Part shown: in pieces, positions 30,156 to 39,966 of the stretch | Numbering within the stretch: the first letter of the stretch is position 1 | Layout of the letters: the number at the start of each line of letters is the position of its first letter | Origin: Flavobacteriales bacterium | GTDB taxonomy: Bacteria; Bacteroidota; Bacteroidia; Flavobacteriales_D; Sanyastnellaceae | Direction: 5' to 3' | DNA length: 64,000 nucleotides | NCBI GenBank assembly: GCA_018402085.1 | Contig: JAGYJM010000002.1 | Coordinates: 2,309,501 to 2,373,500, forward strand | Notes under the pieces: model-generated | The model's database searches: none | What the model saw: only the letters and a program-made list of their open reading frames with translations | Told to the model about the DNA's origin: nothing | Translations under genes and position numbers: made by a program

Positions 30156-30414
30156 GGCTACAAAAAGAAAGGAGCTTCAGCTCCTCTCATTACTCAAATC
30201 TTGAAAAAGCAAGTCTCCGCAAACGGAACACTTGGTTGTCTTGGGAATGGACCGCTCTCGTTAGAGCTTGGGAATATTACCGCCTGCAGAGACTTACCCT
30301 CAATTCACGTATTTCTGCGCGAAAAGTGGCGTATTTTTCGTCAGGAGGTGTGAATTCATCGATCACCTGATAGATTCAGCGGTATCGAGGTCACCTTTAT
30401 AGGTACCGTGCGAT

Positions 30415-31077
30415 TTATTCATCCATCCCCATAAGTGCGTACTGCAGAATGTTGGCGCCCATTCTGAAAGCCTCTTCACGCACTTCTTCAGGATCTTTAT
30501 GCACCGCCCAGTCTTCCCATCCATCGCCCAGGTCTGACTCGTAATCGTAAAAACACACTAAACGCCCCTGATAAACCAATCCGAGCCCCTGTGCGGGCCT
30601 GTCATCGTGCTCATGCACCTTCGGCAGCCCGGCTTCAAAATCAAATTTTTGCCGGTATATCGGATGATCAAATGGCAGCTCAATGAATTCGAGATCCGGA
30701 AAGACTTTCTTCATTTGCGGACGAATGAACTTGTCGAGTCCGTAATTATCACTGATGTGCAAAAATCCTCCACTGATGAGATAGCGGCGTAAATTTTCGG
30801 CCTCCGAAGTCGAAAAAACCACGTTGCCATGTCCGGTCATGTGCACGAACGGATAATTGAACAAGTCAGGGCTGCCCACCTCTACATAAGGCACATCTTC
30901 ATCGATTCGGGTACCGAGGCGTTCATTGCAAAACCTGACGAGATTGGGCAAAGAACTGGGGTTACCGTACCAATCACCGCCTCCGTTATACTTGAGAACC
31001 GCTACCTGATACGTAGCATTGCCGCCTCCGAAAGCCACGGCAGCACAGAGAAAAAGTATGATCAAAGTGAAACGCAT
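30415..31077 (-). CDS. DUF4159 domain protein
   Basis: ATYQVAVLKYNGGGDWYGNPSSLPNLVRFCNERLG...FVHMTGHGNVVFS...LRRYLISGGFLHISDNYGLD. Confidence 0.85.
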   Translation of the reverse strand: MRFTLIILFLCAAVAFGGGNATYQVAVLKYNGGGDWYGNPSSLPNLVRFCNERLGTRIDEDVPYVEVGSPDLFNYPFVHMTGHGNVVFSTSEAENLRRYLISGGFLHISDNYGLDKFIRPQMKKVFPDLEFIELPFDHPIYRQKFDFEAGLPKVHEHDDRPAQGLGLVYQGRLVCFYDYESDLGDGWEDWAVHKDPEEVREEAFRMGANILQYALMGMDE

Positions 31078-31203
31078 ACCCCAAAGGTACGTACACGTGT
31101 TGAACTATGGCGCACAAGTACGAATTCCGCTCATACCGTGCGGTAGCAATTCCCGCCCTGAATTTATATATTTGCGCCTCGCTAAAAATCAAACCTTAAA
31201 TCG

Positions 31204-34200
31204 ATGCAGAACAAGAGTGCTGTACTGCTCTTCACAATTGCGCTAGCCTTAGCGACGCTCTACATTCTTTCATTCAATGTAGTAGCCAATCGTTTTGAAG
31301 CACAAGCGGATGAGCAGGGTCGTTTCATTGCAGATTCCCTGCTGCAGGAAGGGGCCATTACCGAAGCCGAGTTTGACTCCGTTGCCACCGCAGAGGCACG
31401 CGAATTTCTTCGCGACTCTGCCAACAAGGAGATCTATCCGGTATTCGGCCACACCTATAAGAAGGTGAAAGAGAACGAGCTGAACCTCGGTCTTGACCTT
31501 CAAGGTGGAATGAGTGTGACCCTTGAGGTCTCTATTCCAGACCTGATCGTTGCCCTCAGTGACTACTCTCAAAACGAGAAATTCCTGAACGCGATTGCCC
31601 AGGCGCGTGAAATGCAGAAGAGCGATAACCGCGACTATGTTTCACTTTTTGAAGAAGCATGGAGCGATCAGAAAGCCGGTGATGATGTGCTCTGGCGCCT
31701 CTTCAACAACATGGAGAATAAAGACCTCTTTCCGGCAGAAAGCACGGATGAAGAGATCATTGAAATCCTTCGCCGCGAAGCAGAAACGGCCATTACCAAC
31801 ACTGAAAACATCATCCGTAAAAGGATTGACCAGTTTGGCGTTGCCCAGCCGAATGTGCAGAAAATGCAGTTCAGCGGACGTATCCTTGTGGAGCTGCCTG
31901 GAGTAGACGACCGCGAACGGGTGCGCACGCAGCTCAAGTCGACCGCTAACCTCGAATTCTGGGAAACCTTCAACAATGACGAGGTATTTCAGCAACTTAG
32001 TGCGGCAAATGACGCCATAGCGCAATCGCTTTACCCGGAGGTCTTTGAAGAAGACGCCGCAGAAGCGGCGGATGATGATGCAGAGGATGCCGACGCAGAG
32101 AATGCTCAAAACGATGACCTTGAAGAGGCACTGGAAGACACCCTCGACATGGAAGAAGCTGAAGCTGACACCACCGAAGAGATGTCTGAAGAAGAGCGTC
32201 GCAAGCGTGCACCACTCTTCGCACTGATGCAGCCACAACTGCAACAGAAAAGCCCGGTCGTAGGCTACGCCCTCGTTACCGATACATCTGATTTCAACGA
32301 GCTTATGGCTCGCCCGGAAGCCCTTGAAGCCCTCGGACCTAACCTTCATCTCATGTGGGAGGCCAAACCACAGGCCAACGTCGCGGCGCTTTATGCCATT
32401 CGAGATGATAGCGGCAAAGGGAAATCAAAGCTTGACGGACGTAACATTGTAGACGCACAAGTAGGCTATGATCAAATCGGCGATGTGGTGGTGAACATGA
32501 CCATGGATGCTGAAGGAACAACCGCTTGGGCGCGTATGACCGAAGAAGCTGCGGCTGACGGTCAACGACCGATTGCAGTGGTGCTTGACAATATGGTATA
32601 TTCTGCCCCGAGTGTGCGCACTGCCATTACCAACGGTCGATCTGAGATTTCTCTCGGCTCAGGCCGTTCTGCAGAACAAAAATTTGAAGAAGCCAATGAC
32701 CTTGCGAGCCTCCTGAAGGCAGGGTCATTGCCCGCTCCTGCGCGTATTGTTGACGAAGTAAGTATTGGACCTGAGCTCGGACAAGAAAACATCAATGCGG
32801 GTCTCATGTCGTTTGCGATTGCACTCTTTGTGATCCTGGTGTACATGATCTTCTATTATAAAGGAGCAGGACTAATCTCTGACATTGCCCTACTTGCCAA
32901 CCTGTTCTTCCTGATTGGTGCACTTGCATCACTCGGTGCAGCGTTGACACTTCCGGGTATTGCCGGTATCGTGCTTACCATCGGTATGGCTGTTGACGCG
33001 AACGTACTGATCTATGAGCGAATCCGTGAAGAAATGCGCAACGGCAAAGGCATGCAACTGGCCATTAAAGAAGGTTATGCAAAAGCCTACTCGGCGATCA
33101 TCGATGCCAACCTGACCACCCTCTTCACCGCAATCGTTCTGTACTCTTTCGGTTCAGGTCCGATTCGCGGTTTCGCCACCACATTGATCATCGGTATCTT
33201 CACTTCGCTGTTCTCTGCGATTGTGCTCACCCGTCTGATTTTCTTCTCCCGCATGGAGGGTAAGAAATCGCTGTCGTTCTACACGAACATGACCAAAGAC
33301 TGGTTCACGAACATGTCGATCGACTTTATTGGCAAGCGTCGTATATTCTATATCGTTTCAGGTATTGTGGTTGTAGGGGGTATCGCTTCTCTTGCCACCA
33401 AGAGTCTTGACTACGGCATTGAGTTCACCGGAGGTACCACTTTCGACGTGAGCTTCGTTGAACCCATAGACGTGCAGGCTGTTCGTGAGTATACTGCGGA
33501 AGCCTTCACAGAAGACGGTCAACGAGGAAACCCGAAGGTGCAAACCAAAGAAAGTGACGCACAACTGCGCATCATGACCAACTTCATGAAAAGCAGTGAC
33601 GATCCTGCCGTTGATGAGAAAATCAATGAGGCGCTGAAGTCTGCACTCGCTAAAACAGGCGTAGATTACACCATCGACCGCTACAATAAGGTCGACTCAA
33701 CGATTTCTGACGACTTCCGGAGGGGCGCCAGCTATGCAACGGTATTTTCACTGTTGGTGATCTTCCTCTACCTGGTATTCCGTTTCCGTAAGTGGCAATT
33801 CGGACTGGGAGCACTCATCGCGATGGCGCACGATGTGATCATCGTGTTGTCGCTCTTCTCGATCTTCTATGGCATCCTACCGTTCACCATGGAGATTGAT
33901 CAGGCCTTCATCGCGGCCATTCTGACGGTGATCGGTTATTCAATTAACGATACCGTAGTGGTATTTGACCGTATACGCGAGTACCTCGGTCTCTACGGTA
34001 AAAAGCACGACGCAAAGTCTATCGTCAATGATGCAATCAACAGCACTCTTGGCCGTACCGTAAACACCTCACTTTCGACTTTTGTGGTACTTCTCACGAT
34101 CTTCATCCTGGGAGGTGACAACATCAAAGGATTTGTATTTGCGCTAATGGTTGGTGTAGTAGTAGGTACCTACTCTTCAATCTTTATAGCGACTCCGGCC

Positions 34201-34275
34201 GTACTCGACCTGAGTAAGAACCTGACCGGAGTGCAGGAAAGAGAGAAAAAAGAACCAGCAGCAGAACAGGCCTGA
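31204..34275 (+). CDS. secDF: Protein translocase subunit SecDF (fused)
   Basis: LNLGLDLQGGMSVTLEVS; IVLTIGMAVDANVLIYERIREEMRNGKG; second half LDYGIEFTGGTTFDV...VIGYSINDTVVVFDRIRE. Confidence 0.97.
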   Translation: MQNKSAVLLFTIALALATLYILSFNVVANRFEAQADEQGRFIADSLLQEGAITEAEFDSVATAEAREFLRDSANKEIYPVFGHTYKKVKENELNLGLDLQGGMSVTLEVSIPDLIVALSDYSQNEKFLNAIAQAREMQKSDNRDYVSLFEEAWSDQKAGDDVLWRLFNNMENKDLFPAESTDEEIIEILRREAETAITNTENIIRKRIDQFGVAQPNVQKMQFSGRILVELPGVDDRERVRTQLKSTANLEFWETFNNDEVFQQLSAANDAIAQSLYPEVFEEDAAEAADDDAEDADAENAQNDDLEEALEDTLDMEEAEADTTEEMSEEERRKRAPLFALMQPQLQQKSPVVGYALVTDTSDFNELMARPEALEALGPNLHLMWEAKPQANVAALYAIRDDSGKGKSKLDGRNIVDAQVGYDQIGDVVVNMTMDAEGTTAWARMTEEAAADGQRPIAVVLDNMVYSAPSVRTAITNGRSEISLGSGRSAEQKFEEANDLASLLKAGSLPAPARIVDEVSIGPELGQENINAGLMSFAIALFVILVYMIFYYKGAGLISDIALLANLFFLIGALASLGAALTLPGIAGIVLTIGMAVDANVLIYERIREEMRNGKGMQLAIKEGYAKAYSAIIDANLTTLFTAIVLYSFGSGPIRGFATTLIIGIFTSLFSAIVLTRLIFFSRMEGKKSLSFYTNMTKDWFTNMSIDFIGKRRIFYIVSGIVVVGGIASLATKSLDYGIEFTGGTTFDVSFVEPIDVQAVREYTAEAFTEDGQRGNPKVQTKESDAQLRIMTNFMKSSDDPAVDEKINEALKSALAKTGVDYTIDRYNKVDSTISDDFRRGASYATVFSLLVIFLYLVFRFRKWQFGLGALIAMAHDVIIVLSLFSIFYGILPFTMEIDQAFIAAILTVIGYSINDTVVVFDRIREYLGLYGKKHDAKSIVNDAINSTLGRTVNTSLSTFVVLLTIFILGGDNIKGFVFALMVGVVVGTYSSIFIATPAVLDLSKNLTGVQEREKKEPAAEQA

Positions 34276-34307
34276 GCCGGCAGCTGACGAAACATATTTG
34301 ATGACCG

Positions 34308-34336
34308 AAAAGGGCGCACTGAGGTGTGCCCTTTTT
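34308..34336 (+). terminator. Rho-independent terminator after secDF
   Basis: AAAAGGGCGCACTGAGGTGTGCCCTTTTTG. Confidence 0.75.
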
Positions 34337-34337
34337 G

Positions 34338-34345
34338 TACCTTTG
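34338..34345 (+). promoter_or_regulatory. Bacteroidota -7-type box TACCTTTG
   Basis: TACCTTTG 5 nt upstream of the ATG at 34351. Confidence 0.6.
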
Positions 34346-34350
34346 CACGT

Positions 34351-34653
34351 ATGGGAGCGACGGAAATCGTGTTCATCTTTGTGATCTACCTCCTGCTCTT
34401 CGGGGCCAAAGGCGTACCCAGTCTTGCACGCACCATGGGCAAGGCGGTGCGTCAATTTCGTGAAGCTTCAAGCGATATTCAACGCGAGATCATGAATACT
34501 GGTAATGATATTCGAAATGAAATCAACCGTGAAACCAAGGCAATAAAAGACAGCGCGACCCCCTCAAAAGATAAGCCTTCAGGAGGTAGTCCCTCAGACG
34601 GCAAACTACCTGACCTCCCGGATCAAAAAGAAGACGAGCAGTCAACCAAATGA
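34351..34653 (+). CDS. TatA/TatB-like twin-arginine translocase protein
   Basis: MGATEIVFIFVIYLLLFGAKGVPSLARTMGKAVRQFREASSDIQREI. Confidence 0.88.
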   Translation: MGATEIVFIFVIYLLLFGAKGVPSLARTMGKAVRQFREASSDIQREIMNTGNDIRNEINRETKAIKDSATPSKDKPSGGSPSDGKLPDLPDQKEDEQSTK

Positions 34654-35627
34654 ACATTCTTCTACTCATTGCAGGTCTGGTGGTACTCGTCGCCAGCGGC
34701 GAGGTTATGGTTCGCGGTGCAGCAGGCATCGCGCTTAAAGCGAGTATTTCACCCCTGGTTGTTGGGCTAACCGTAGTCTCTATAGGCACCTCGGCTCCTG
34801 AGCTTTTTGCTTCTGTCACCGCCGCAATGGAGGGAAACCCAGGCCTCGCCATTGGCAATGTTGTGGGATCGAACATAGCAAACCTGGCCCTTGTTCTCGG
34901 GATCACAGCGTCCATTTACCCCATTCCGGTGAGCCGCGGCTTGCTCATTTTTGATGGCCCCATTATGGTAGCAGTCACTGTTTTGCTCATCTTATTCATG
35001 TGGAACGGCGAACTCAGCCGTTGGGAAGGCGTTGTACTGGTGTTCCTGATGGTCGCTTTCATCGTTGCACAGCTTCTTCGCTCGCGGCAGGAAAAGCGTC
35101 GTGAACGCGCAGCGCGAGCAGCGGCCGTGGCTGACGGTACCGCCTCCGCCAGCGTAGAAGAATTCACAGGATTTGGGGCAAAAAGCTACGGGTACCTGAT
35201 ACTACTTGTTCTCGCAGGATGTGCAGGACTCTACTTTGGCTCAGACTGGTTTGTGGCCGGAGCCAGCGCCATTGCTGATGACCTCGGAGTAAGTGATCAT
35301 GTGATTGGAGTAACCATAGTGGCCTTCGGCACAAGTGTGCCTGAGCTTGCCGCATCGGTGATCGCGGCGCTTAGAAAACAAACCGATATTTCAATTGGCA
35401 ACCTTGTAGGATCCAACATTTTCAATATTCTGAGCGTACTCGGAATTACCACCATCATCAGCGATATGCAGGTCGATCCTATGGTGCTGGCCTCTGACGT
35501 CTGGTGGATGCTCGGTATTGCCCTGCTGATTTTCCCGCTGATCCGCATGGGGTACAAAGTGGTACGCTGGGAAGGTTTTCTCTTGCTTGCTGTCTACGGG
35601 CTTTACATCTACTTCGTCGTCACATGA
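34650..35627 (+). CDS. Calcium/sodium antiporter (YrbG-like)
   Basis: Internal repeat GTSAPELFASVTAA...GNVVGSNIANLALVLG and GTSVPELAASVIAAL...GNLVGSNIFNILSVLG. Confidence 0.94.
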   Translation: MNILLLIAGLVVLVASGEVMVRGAAGIALKASISPLVVGLTVVSIGTSAPELFASVTAAMEGNPGLAIGNVVGSNIANLALVLGITASIYPIPVSRGLLIFDGPIMVAVTVLLILFMWNGELSRWEGVVLVFLMVAFIVAQLLRSRQEKRRERAARAAAVADGTASASVEEFTGFGAKSYGYLILLVLAGCAGLYFGSDWFVAGASAIADDLGVSDHVIGVTIVAFGTSVPELAASVIAALRKQTDISIGNLVGSNIFNILSVLGITTIISDMQVDPMVLASDVWWMLGIALLIFPLIRMGYKVVRWEGFLLLAVYGLYIYFVVT

Positions 35628-36190
35628 ACGGATCGCTCATCATCGATAAAGGTCTATCGAAGGTCCGCTACATCCGGGGCTTTTGCCACGAAATGGACAT
35701 TGACAAACTGATCGGGGGTATCTCGTGGAGGCAGAATCGAATTCGTGTTTTCGGAAAAGAATACGATGAGCCAAGACTGACGGCGTGGTTTGGTCCGCCC
35801 TACACCTATTCAAATATCTCCTGGCCTCAGGCTGACTTCCCTCAGGTGTTGGAACCTATTAAAGAGAAGCTGATACAGACTGCGGGCTTCCCCTTCAACT
35901 CTGTATTGTTAAACCTCTATCGCGATGGCAACGACGCCATGGGCTGGCACCGTGACAATGAGCGTGAAATGGATACCTCATTGATTGCCTCCGTGAGCTT
36001 TGGTGTGACCCGCGCATTTCGCATCCGCCGTTTTCACGGCGAAAAAAAAGAAGGGAAAACCATTGAACTTGAACACGGATCACTGCTGCTGATGGAGCAT
36101 ATGCAGGAGCGCTACGAACACTGCGTACCGAGGCGAAAGCGGATAGACGAGCCACGACTCAACCTGACCTTCAGAAGAATCATCGCATAA
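35624..36190 (+). CDS. AlkB-like 2-oxoglutarate-dependent dioxygenase
   Basis: FNSVLLNLYRDGNDAMGWHRDNEREMDTSLIASVSFGVTRAFRIR...HGSLLLMEHMQERYEHCVPRRK. Start overlaps the preceding stop (ATGA). Confidence 0.93.
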   Translation: MNGSLIIDKGLSKVRYIRGFCHEMDIDKLIGGISWRQNRIRVFGKEYDEPRLTAWFGPPYTYSNISWPQADFPQVLEPIKEKLIQTAGFPFNSVLLNLYRDGNDAMGWHRDNEREMDTSLIASVSFGVTRAFRIRRFHGEKKEGKTIELEHGSLLLMEHMQERYEHCVPRRKRIDEPRLNLTFRRIIA

Positions 36191-36193
36191 AGT

Positions 36194-36201
36194 TACCTTT
36201 G
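36194..36201 (+). promoter_or_regulatory. Bacteroidota -7-type box TACCTTTG
   Basis: TACCTTTG 4 nt upstream of panB ATG (36206). Confidence 0.6.
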
Positions 36202-36205
36202 TCGT

Positions 36206-37021
36206 ATGTCAGTACACTCAAAGAGCAAGCGCGTTACCACGCAGGTCTTGCGCGAAATGAAACATAACGGTGAAAAAATCGCCATGCTCACCGCCTATGA
36301 CTATTCAATGGCGCGTATTGTGGATCAATCAGGGGTAGATTGTATTCTCGTAGGTGACTCTGCGTCGAATGTGATGGCCGGACACGAGACCACCCTGCCG
36401 ATCACCCTTGATCAAATGATTTACCATGCATCAGCGGTCGTGCGGGCGATTCAACGGGCGCTCGTGATCGTTGACCTCCCTTTTGGCACCTATCAGGGGA
36501 ATTCGAAAGAAGCGCTTCAATCAGCCATCCGGATCATGAAAGAAAGTGGGGCGCACGCAGTGAAACTGGAAGGGGGACGCGAAATACGTGAATCGATTGA
36601 TCGTATTTTATCTGCGGGTATTCCGGTTATGGGGCACCTCGGACTCACTCCTCAATCAATTTACAAGTTTGGCACTTATGTGGTGCGTGCGAAAGAAGAA
36701 GAAGAAGCTGAACAACTGATCGAGGATGCAAAAATGCTGGAAGCAGCAGGCTGCTTCGCCATTGTACTCGAGAAAATTCCGGCAAAGCTCGCCGGGAAGG
36801 TCTCTAAAGAAGTGCAGATTCCAACCATCGGAATTGGTGCCGGAAGTGGTGTTGACGGACAGGTACTAGTGCTGCACGACATGCTGGGAATCACACAGGA
36901 ATTCAGTCCGCGTTTCTTGCGTCGCTACCTCGACCTGGGTGATCAGATGCTGAACGCTTGCCGTCAATATGTTGATGATGTCAGAAAAGTCGATTTCCCG
37001 AACGAAAACGAACAGTACTGA
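36206..37021 (+). CDS. panB: 3-methyl-2-oxobutanoate hydroxymethyltransferase
   Basis: [63 protein letters not shown]. Confidence 0.97.
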   Translation: MSVHSKSKRVTTQVLREMKHNGEKIAMLTAYDYSMARIVDQSGVDCILVGDSASNVMAGHETTLPITLDQMIYHASAVVRAIQRALVIVDLPFGTYQGNSKEALQSAIRIMKESGAHAVKLEGGREIRESIDRILSAGIPVMGHLGLTPQSIYKFGTYVVRAKEEEEAEQLIEDAKMLEAAGCFAIVLEKIPAKLAGKVSKEVQIPTIGIGAGSGVDGQVLVLHDMLGITQEFSPRFLRRYLDLGDQMLNACRQYVDDVRKVDFPNENEQY

Positions 37022-37062
37022 ACCGAATGTCGTTCTCTAAAACACCTCGCGAGCCGATCATC

Positions 37063-37764
37063 ATGAGCAATGAGCACAATCTTCAGGTGCTCTATGAAGA
37101 CAATCACATCATCGCGATCAACAAACGCAACAGCGACATTGTGCAGAGCGATATTTCGGGTGATACCACCCTGTGCGACGTAGTGAAAGAATACGTGCGC
37201 GTGAAGTACAATAAACCGGGTAAGGCCTTCATAGGTACCATCCACAGACTCGATCGTCCGGTCAGCGGTGTCATTCTCTATGCACGCACCACCAAAGGAC
37301 TCAATCGCATGCTCAATATGTTCAAATACAGGGAGGTGCAGAAAACTTATTGGGCATGCGTCAAACCGGGTCCGCCGAAAATGGAAGACCACCTCACCAA
37401 CTACTTGTGGAAAAACGCGAAGCAGAACAAATCGTACGCCTTTGCTGAGCCGGGTGAGGGTCGCAAAGAAAGCGAGCTACGCTATAAAGTGGTGGGCAAA
37501 ACCGATCATTACCACCTGATGGAGGTGTACCCTAAAACCGGGCGACACCATCAGATAAGGGCCACCCTGAGCAGTATTGGGTGTCCGATCAAAGGCGACA
37601 TCAAATACGGTGCAAGACGAACCAATGAAAACGCATCGATTCACCTGCACGCAAGAAAGATCGAGTTTATTCATCCGGTGCAAAAAGTGCCCATCTGTAT
37701 CGTAGCCCCTCCGCCTGAAGACCCTGTTTGGGATGCATTCCTGAGGATTGATCAGGGGGTGTAG
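37063..37764 (+). CDS. RluA-family pseudouridine synthase
   Basis: LQVLYEDNHIIAINKRNSDIVQSD; GTIHRLDRPVSGVILYARTTKG; TGRHHQIRATLSSIGCPIKGDIKYG. Confidence 0.93.
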   Translation: MSNEHNLQVLYEDNHIIAINKRNSDIVQSDISGDTTLCDVVKEYVRVKYNKPGKAFIGTIHRLDRPVSGVILYARTTKGLNRMLNMFKYREVQKTYWACVKPGPPKMEDHLTNYLWKNAKQNKSYAFAEPGEGRKESELRYKVVGKTDHYHLMEVYPKTGRHHQIRATLSSIGCPIKGDIKYGARRTNENASIHLHARKIEFIHPVQKVPICIVAPPPEDPVWDAFLRIDQGV

Positions 37765-37770
37765 GTTCGT

Positions 37771-38089
37771 GGTTGGTGGTTCGTAGTTGGTGGTTGGTGG
37801 TTGGTCAGAAGAGGTAAACAAATGAACTATCCCTATTCCATGATAGGAGGCGTCACACGCCTCCTCCCTTTCCGATGGGATCCCAGCAGAGAGGGATGCG
37901 CGACGCGCATCCGTTATGTTGAACGACGATTCTCGGAATGGGCGCACACTGCAGTGTGTGCCGGCATCATCAAACCGGCTGCAATAGCCGCCGCCACACT
38001 GTAGACACCAATTTGATAAAGCAGCGCAAGTATGCGCTGCACTCCTAACCCGAGACAAACCACCAACCACCAACTACGAACCACCAACC
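37771..38089. mobile_element. Putative MITE-like element: perfect 32-bp inverted repeats enclosing hairpins
   Basis: 37771-37802 GGTTGGTGGTTCGTAGTTGGTGGTTGGTGGTT; 38058-38089 is its exact reverse complement. Interior carries GGAGGCGTCACACGCCTCC, GGATGCGCGACGCGCATCC, CACACTGCAGTGTG and GCAGCGCAAGTATGCGCTGC. Confidence 0.6.
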
Positions 38090-38180
38090 GCAAAGCGCAA
38101 ACCGCAAACCAAGTTACCCTGGTCACAGAACGGTTCAACCGCAAATCTCTACCTTTGCATTCTGAAATAAAGCAAGCCTC

Positions 38181-39146
38181 ATGGAACCAAAAGAACATAT
38201 ACACTGCCTGATCATCGGGTCAGGTCCGGCCGGATATACCGCTGCCATCTACGCTGCACGTGCTGACCTCAAACCAGTGCTCTACCAGGGACTTCAGCCC
38301 GGCGGGCAGCTCACCGAAACCACGGATGTAGATAACTTTCCAGGATACCCAGACGGAATCAGTGGTCCGGAAATGATGGTACAGTTTCAAAAGCAGGCAG
38401 AGCGTTTTGACACTGACGTTCGTTCAGGTTGGGTGACTAAAGTTGATTTCACCGGCCCAAAACACCTTGTCGAGATCGACAATGGAAAGCATGTGGTCAG
38501 TGCGGATGCCGTCATCATTTCAACCGGGGCTTCAGCGAAGTGGCTCGGACTCGAATCTGAGATTCGTTTGCGCGACGCAGGAGGCGGTGTTTCAGCATGC
38601 GCCGTGTGCGACGGTTTCTTTTACCGCGGTCAGGAAGTCGCCATCGTTGGCGGGGGCGATACGGCTGCCGAAGAAGCAACTTACCTGGCCAAGCTGTGTA
38701 AAAAAGTACACATGATTGTGCGCAAAGACCACTTCCGCGCGTCGAAGGCGATGCAGCATCGCATTGAAAAAGCAGAGAACATCGAGGTGCACTTCAATCA
38801 CGAAACAGTTGAGGTGCTGGGTAAAGATGCCGTTGAAGGGGTGCGCGTCATCAACAATGTGACCAAAGAAGAGCAGGTGCTTGACATCACCGGCTTCTTT
38901 GTGGCGATCGGACACAAACCCAATACTGACATCTTTAAAGGGTGGCTGGATATGGATGAAACCGGTTACATCAAAGAAGTTCCGGGTACGGCAAAGACCA
39001 ATATTCCGGGAGTATTCGTGTCGGGTGATGCCGCTGACAAGGTGTACCGACAGGCGGTCACTGCAGCGGGTACAGGCTGCATGGCTGCACTTGATGCAGA
39101 ACGCTACCTCGCTGCGATCAATGACGAGGTTGAGGCGGAAGCCTGA
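38181..39146 (+). CDS. trxB: Thioredoxin-disulfide reductase
   Basis: CLIIGSGPAGYTAAIYAARADLKPVLYQG; SACAVCDGFFYRGQEVAIVGGGDTAAEEATYL; GVFVSGDAADKVYRQAVTAAGTGCMAALDAERYL. Confidence 0.97.
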   Translation: MEPKEHIHCLIIGSGPAGYTAAIYAARADLKPVLYQGLQPGGQLTETTDVDNFPGYPDGISGPEMMVQFQKQAERFDTDVRSGWVTKVDFTGPKHLVEIDNGKHVVSADAVIISTGASAKWLGLESEIRLRDAGGGVSACAVCDGFFYRGQEVAIVGGGDTAAEEATYLAKLCKKVHMIVRKDHFRASKAMQHRIEKAENIEVHFNHETVEVLGKDAVEGVRVINNVTKEEQVLDITGFFVAIGHKPNTDIFKGWLDMDETGYIKEVPGTAKTNIPGVFVSGDAADKVYRQAVTAAGTGCMAALDAERYLAAINDEVEAEA

Positions 39147-39232
39147 TTTCCAATGCATAATGTGGAATGCACAATTCATAATTCATATTTGGTGCGTCAC
39201 TAGCTACTCAACGCGCAACCTTCAATTGTGAA

Positions 39233-39940
39233 TTGTGCATTATGAATTATGCATTCTACATTCATTTGCTGGCCTTTTCTCTTTTTCAGGCGCTAAGTGC
39301 CCCGGCACAACATGTCACCAAGGCCGAGTTGTTGGGTCAGTTCGATCCGTCGGAGCACCCGGATTTTGTGAAGATCGATGCAGCTTACACCACAAAGTCT
39401 GACATCTACATGCGCAGGGAGGCCTATGCGGCTTTTGAGTTGATGTACGCCGCAGCAGCGGCGGATGGTATTCACCTGAAGATCATCAGTGCTACTCGAA
39501 ATTTTGACTACCAGAAAGGCATCTGGGAGCGGAAATGGGGTCGCACCCGATATATGGGTTGGGCTGACTTCGCAAAAGCGAAGGATATTTTGACGTACAG
39601 CTCGATGCCGGGCAGCTCACGCCACCATTGGGGAACCGACATCGATCTCAATGCACTCAGTAACGACTGGTTCTCAACCGGAGAAGGAAAGCAAATCTAC
39701 GACTGGCTCACAGAAAACGGTCCTTCATTCGGATTCTGGCAGGTATACACGCCAAAGGATGACGGTCGTCTTGGCTACAATGAAGAGAAATGGCACTGGT
39801 CATACCTGCCCCTCGCAACCTCCTACCTGCAGACCTATAACGATTCAGTGCAAGCGGTTGACATCCGCCGCTTTCGCGGCGCAGAACTGGCAGACAGCCT
39901 CAGAATCATTAGCGACTATGTAAACGGTATTGAACGTTAG
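39233..39940 (+). CDS. M15-family D-alanyl-D-alanine carboxypeptidase-like protein
   Basis: IKIISATRNFDYQKGIWERKWG; SSRHHWGTDIDL; YNEEKWHWSYLPLA (VanY-like). Start 39233 or 39242. Confidence 0.87.
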   Translation: MCIMNYAFYIHLLAFSLFQALSAPAQHVTKAELLGQFDPSEHPDFVKIDAAYTTKSDIYMRREAYAAFELMYAAAAADGIHLKIISATRNFDYQKGIWERKWGRTRYMGWADFAKAKDILTYSSMPGSSRHHWGTDIDLNALSNDWFSTGEGKQIYDWLTENGPSFGFWQVYTPKDDGRLGYNEEKWHWSYLPLATSYLQTYNDSVQAVDIRRFRGAELADSLRIISDYVNGIER

Positions 39941-39966
39941 TTCGCAACTTTTCGCATCTTAGGGGG

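Noticed and set aside
30170-30410. tRNA or structured RNA in the 30.1-30.4 kb gap
   Set aside because: Only a weak hairpin (AGGAGCTTCAGCTCCT); no cloverleaf or T-loop consensus seen.
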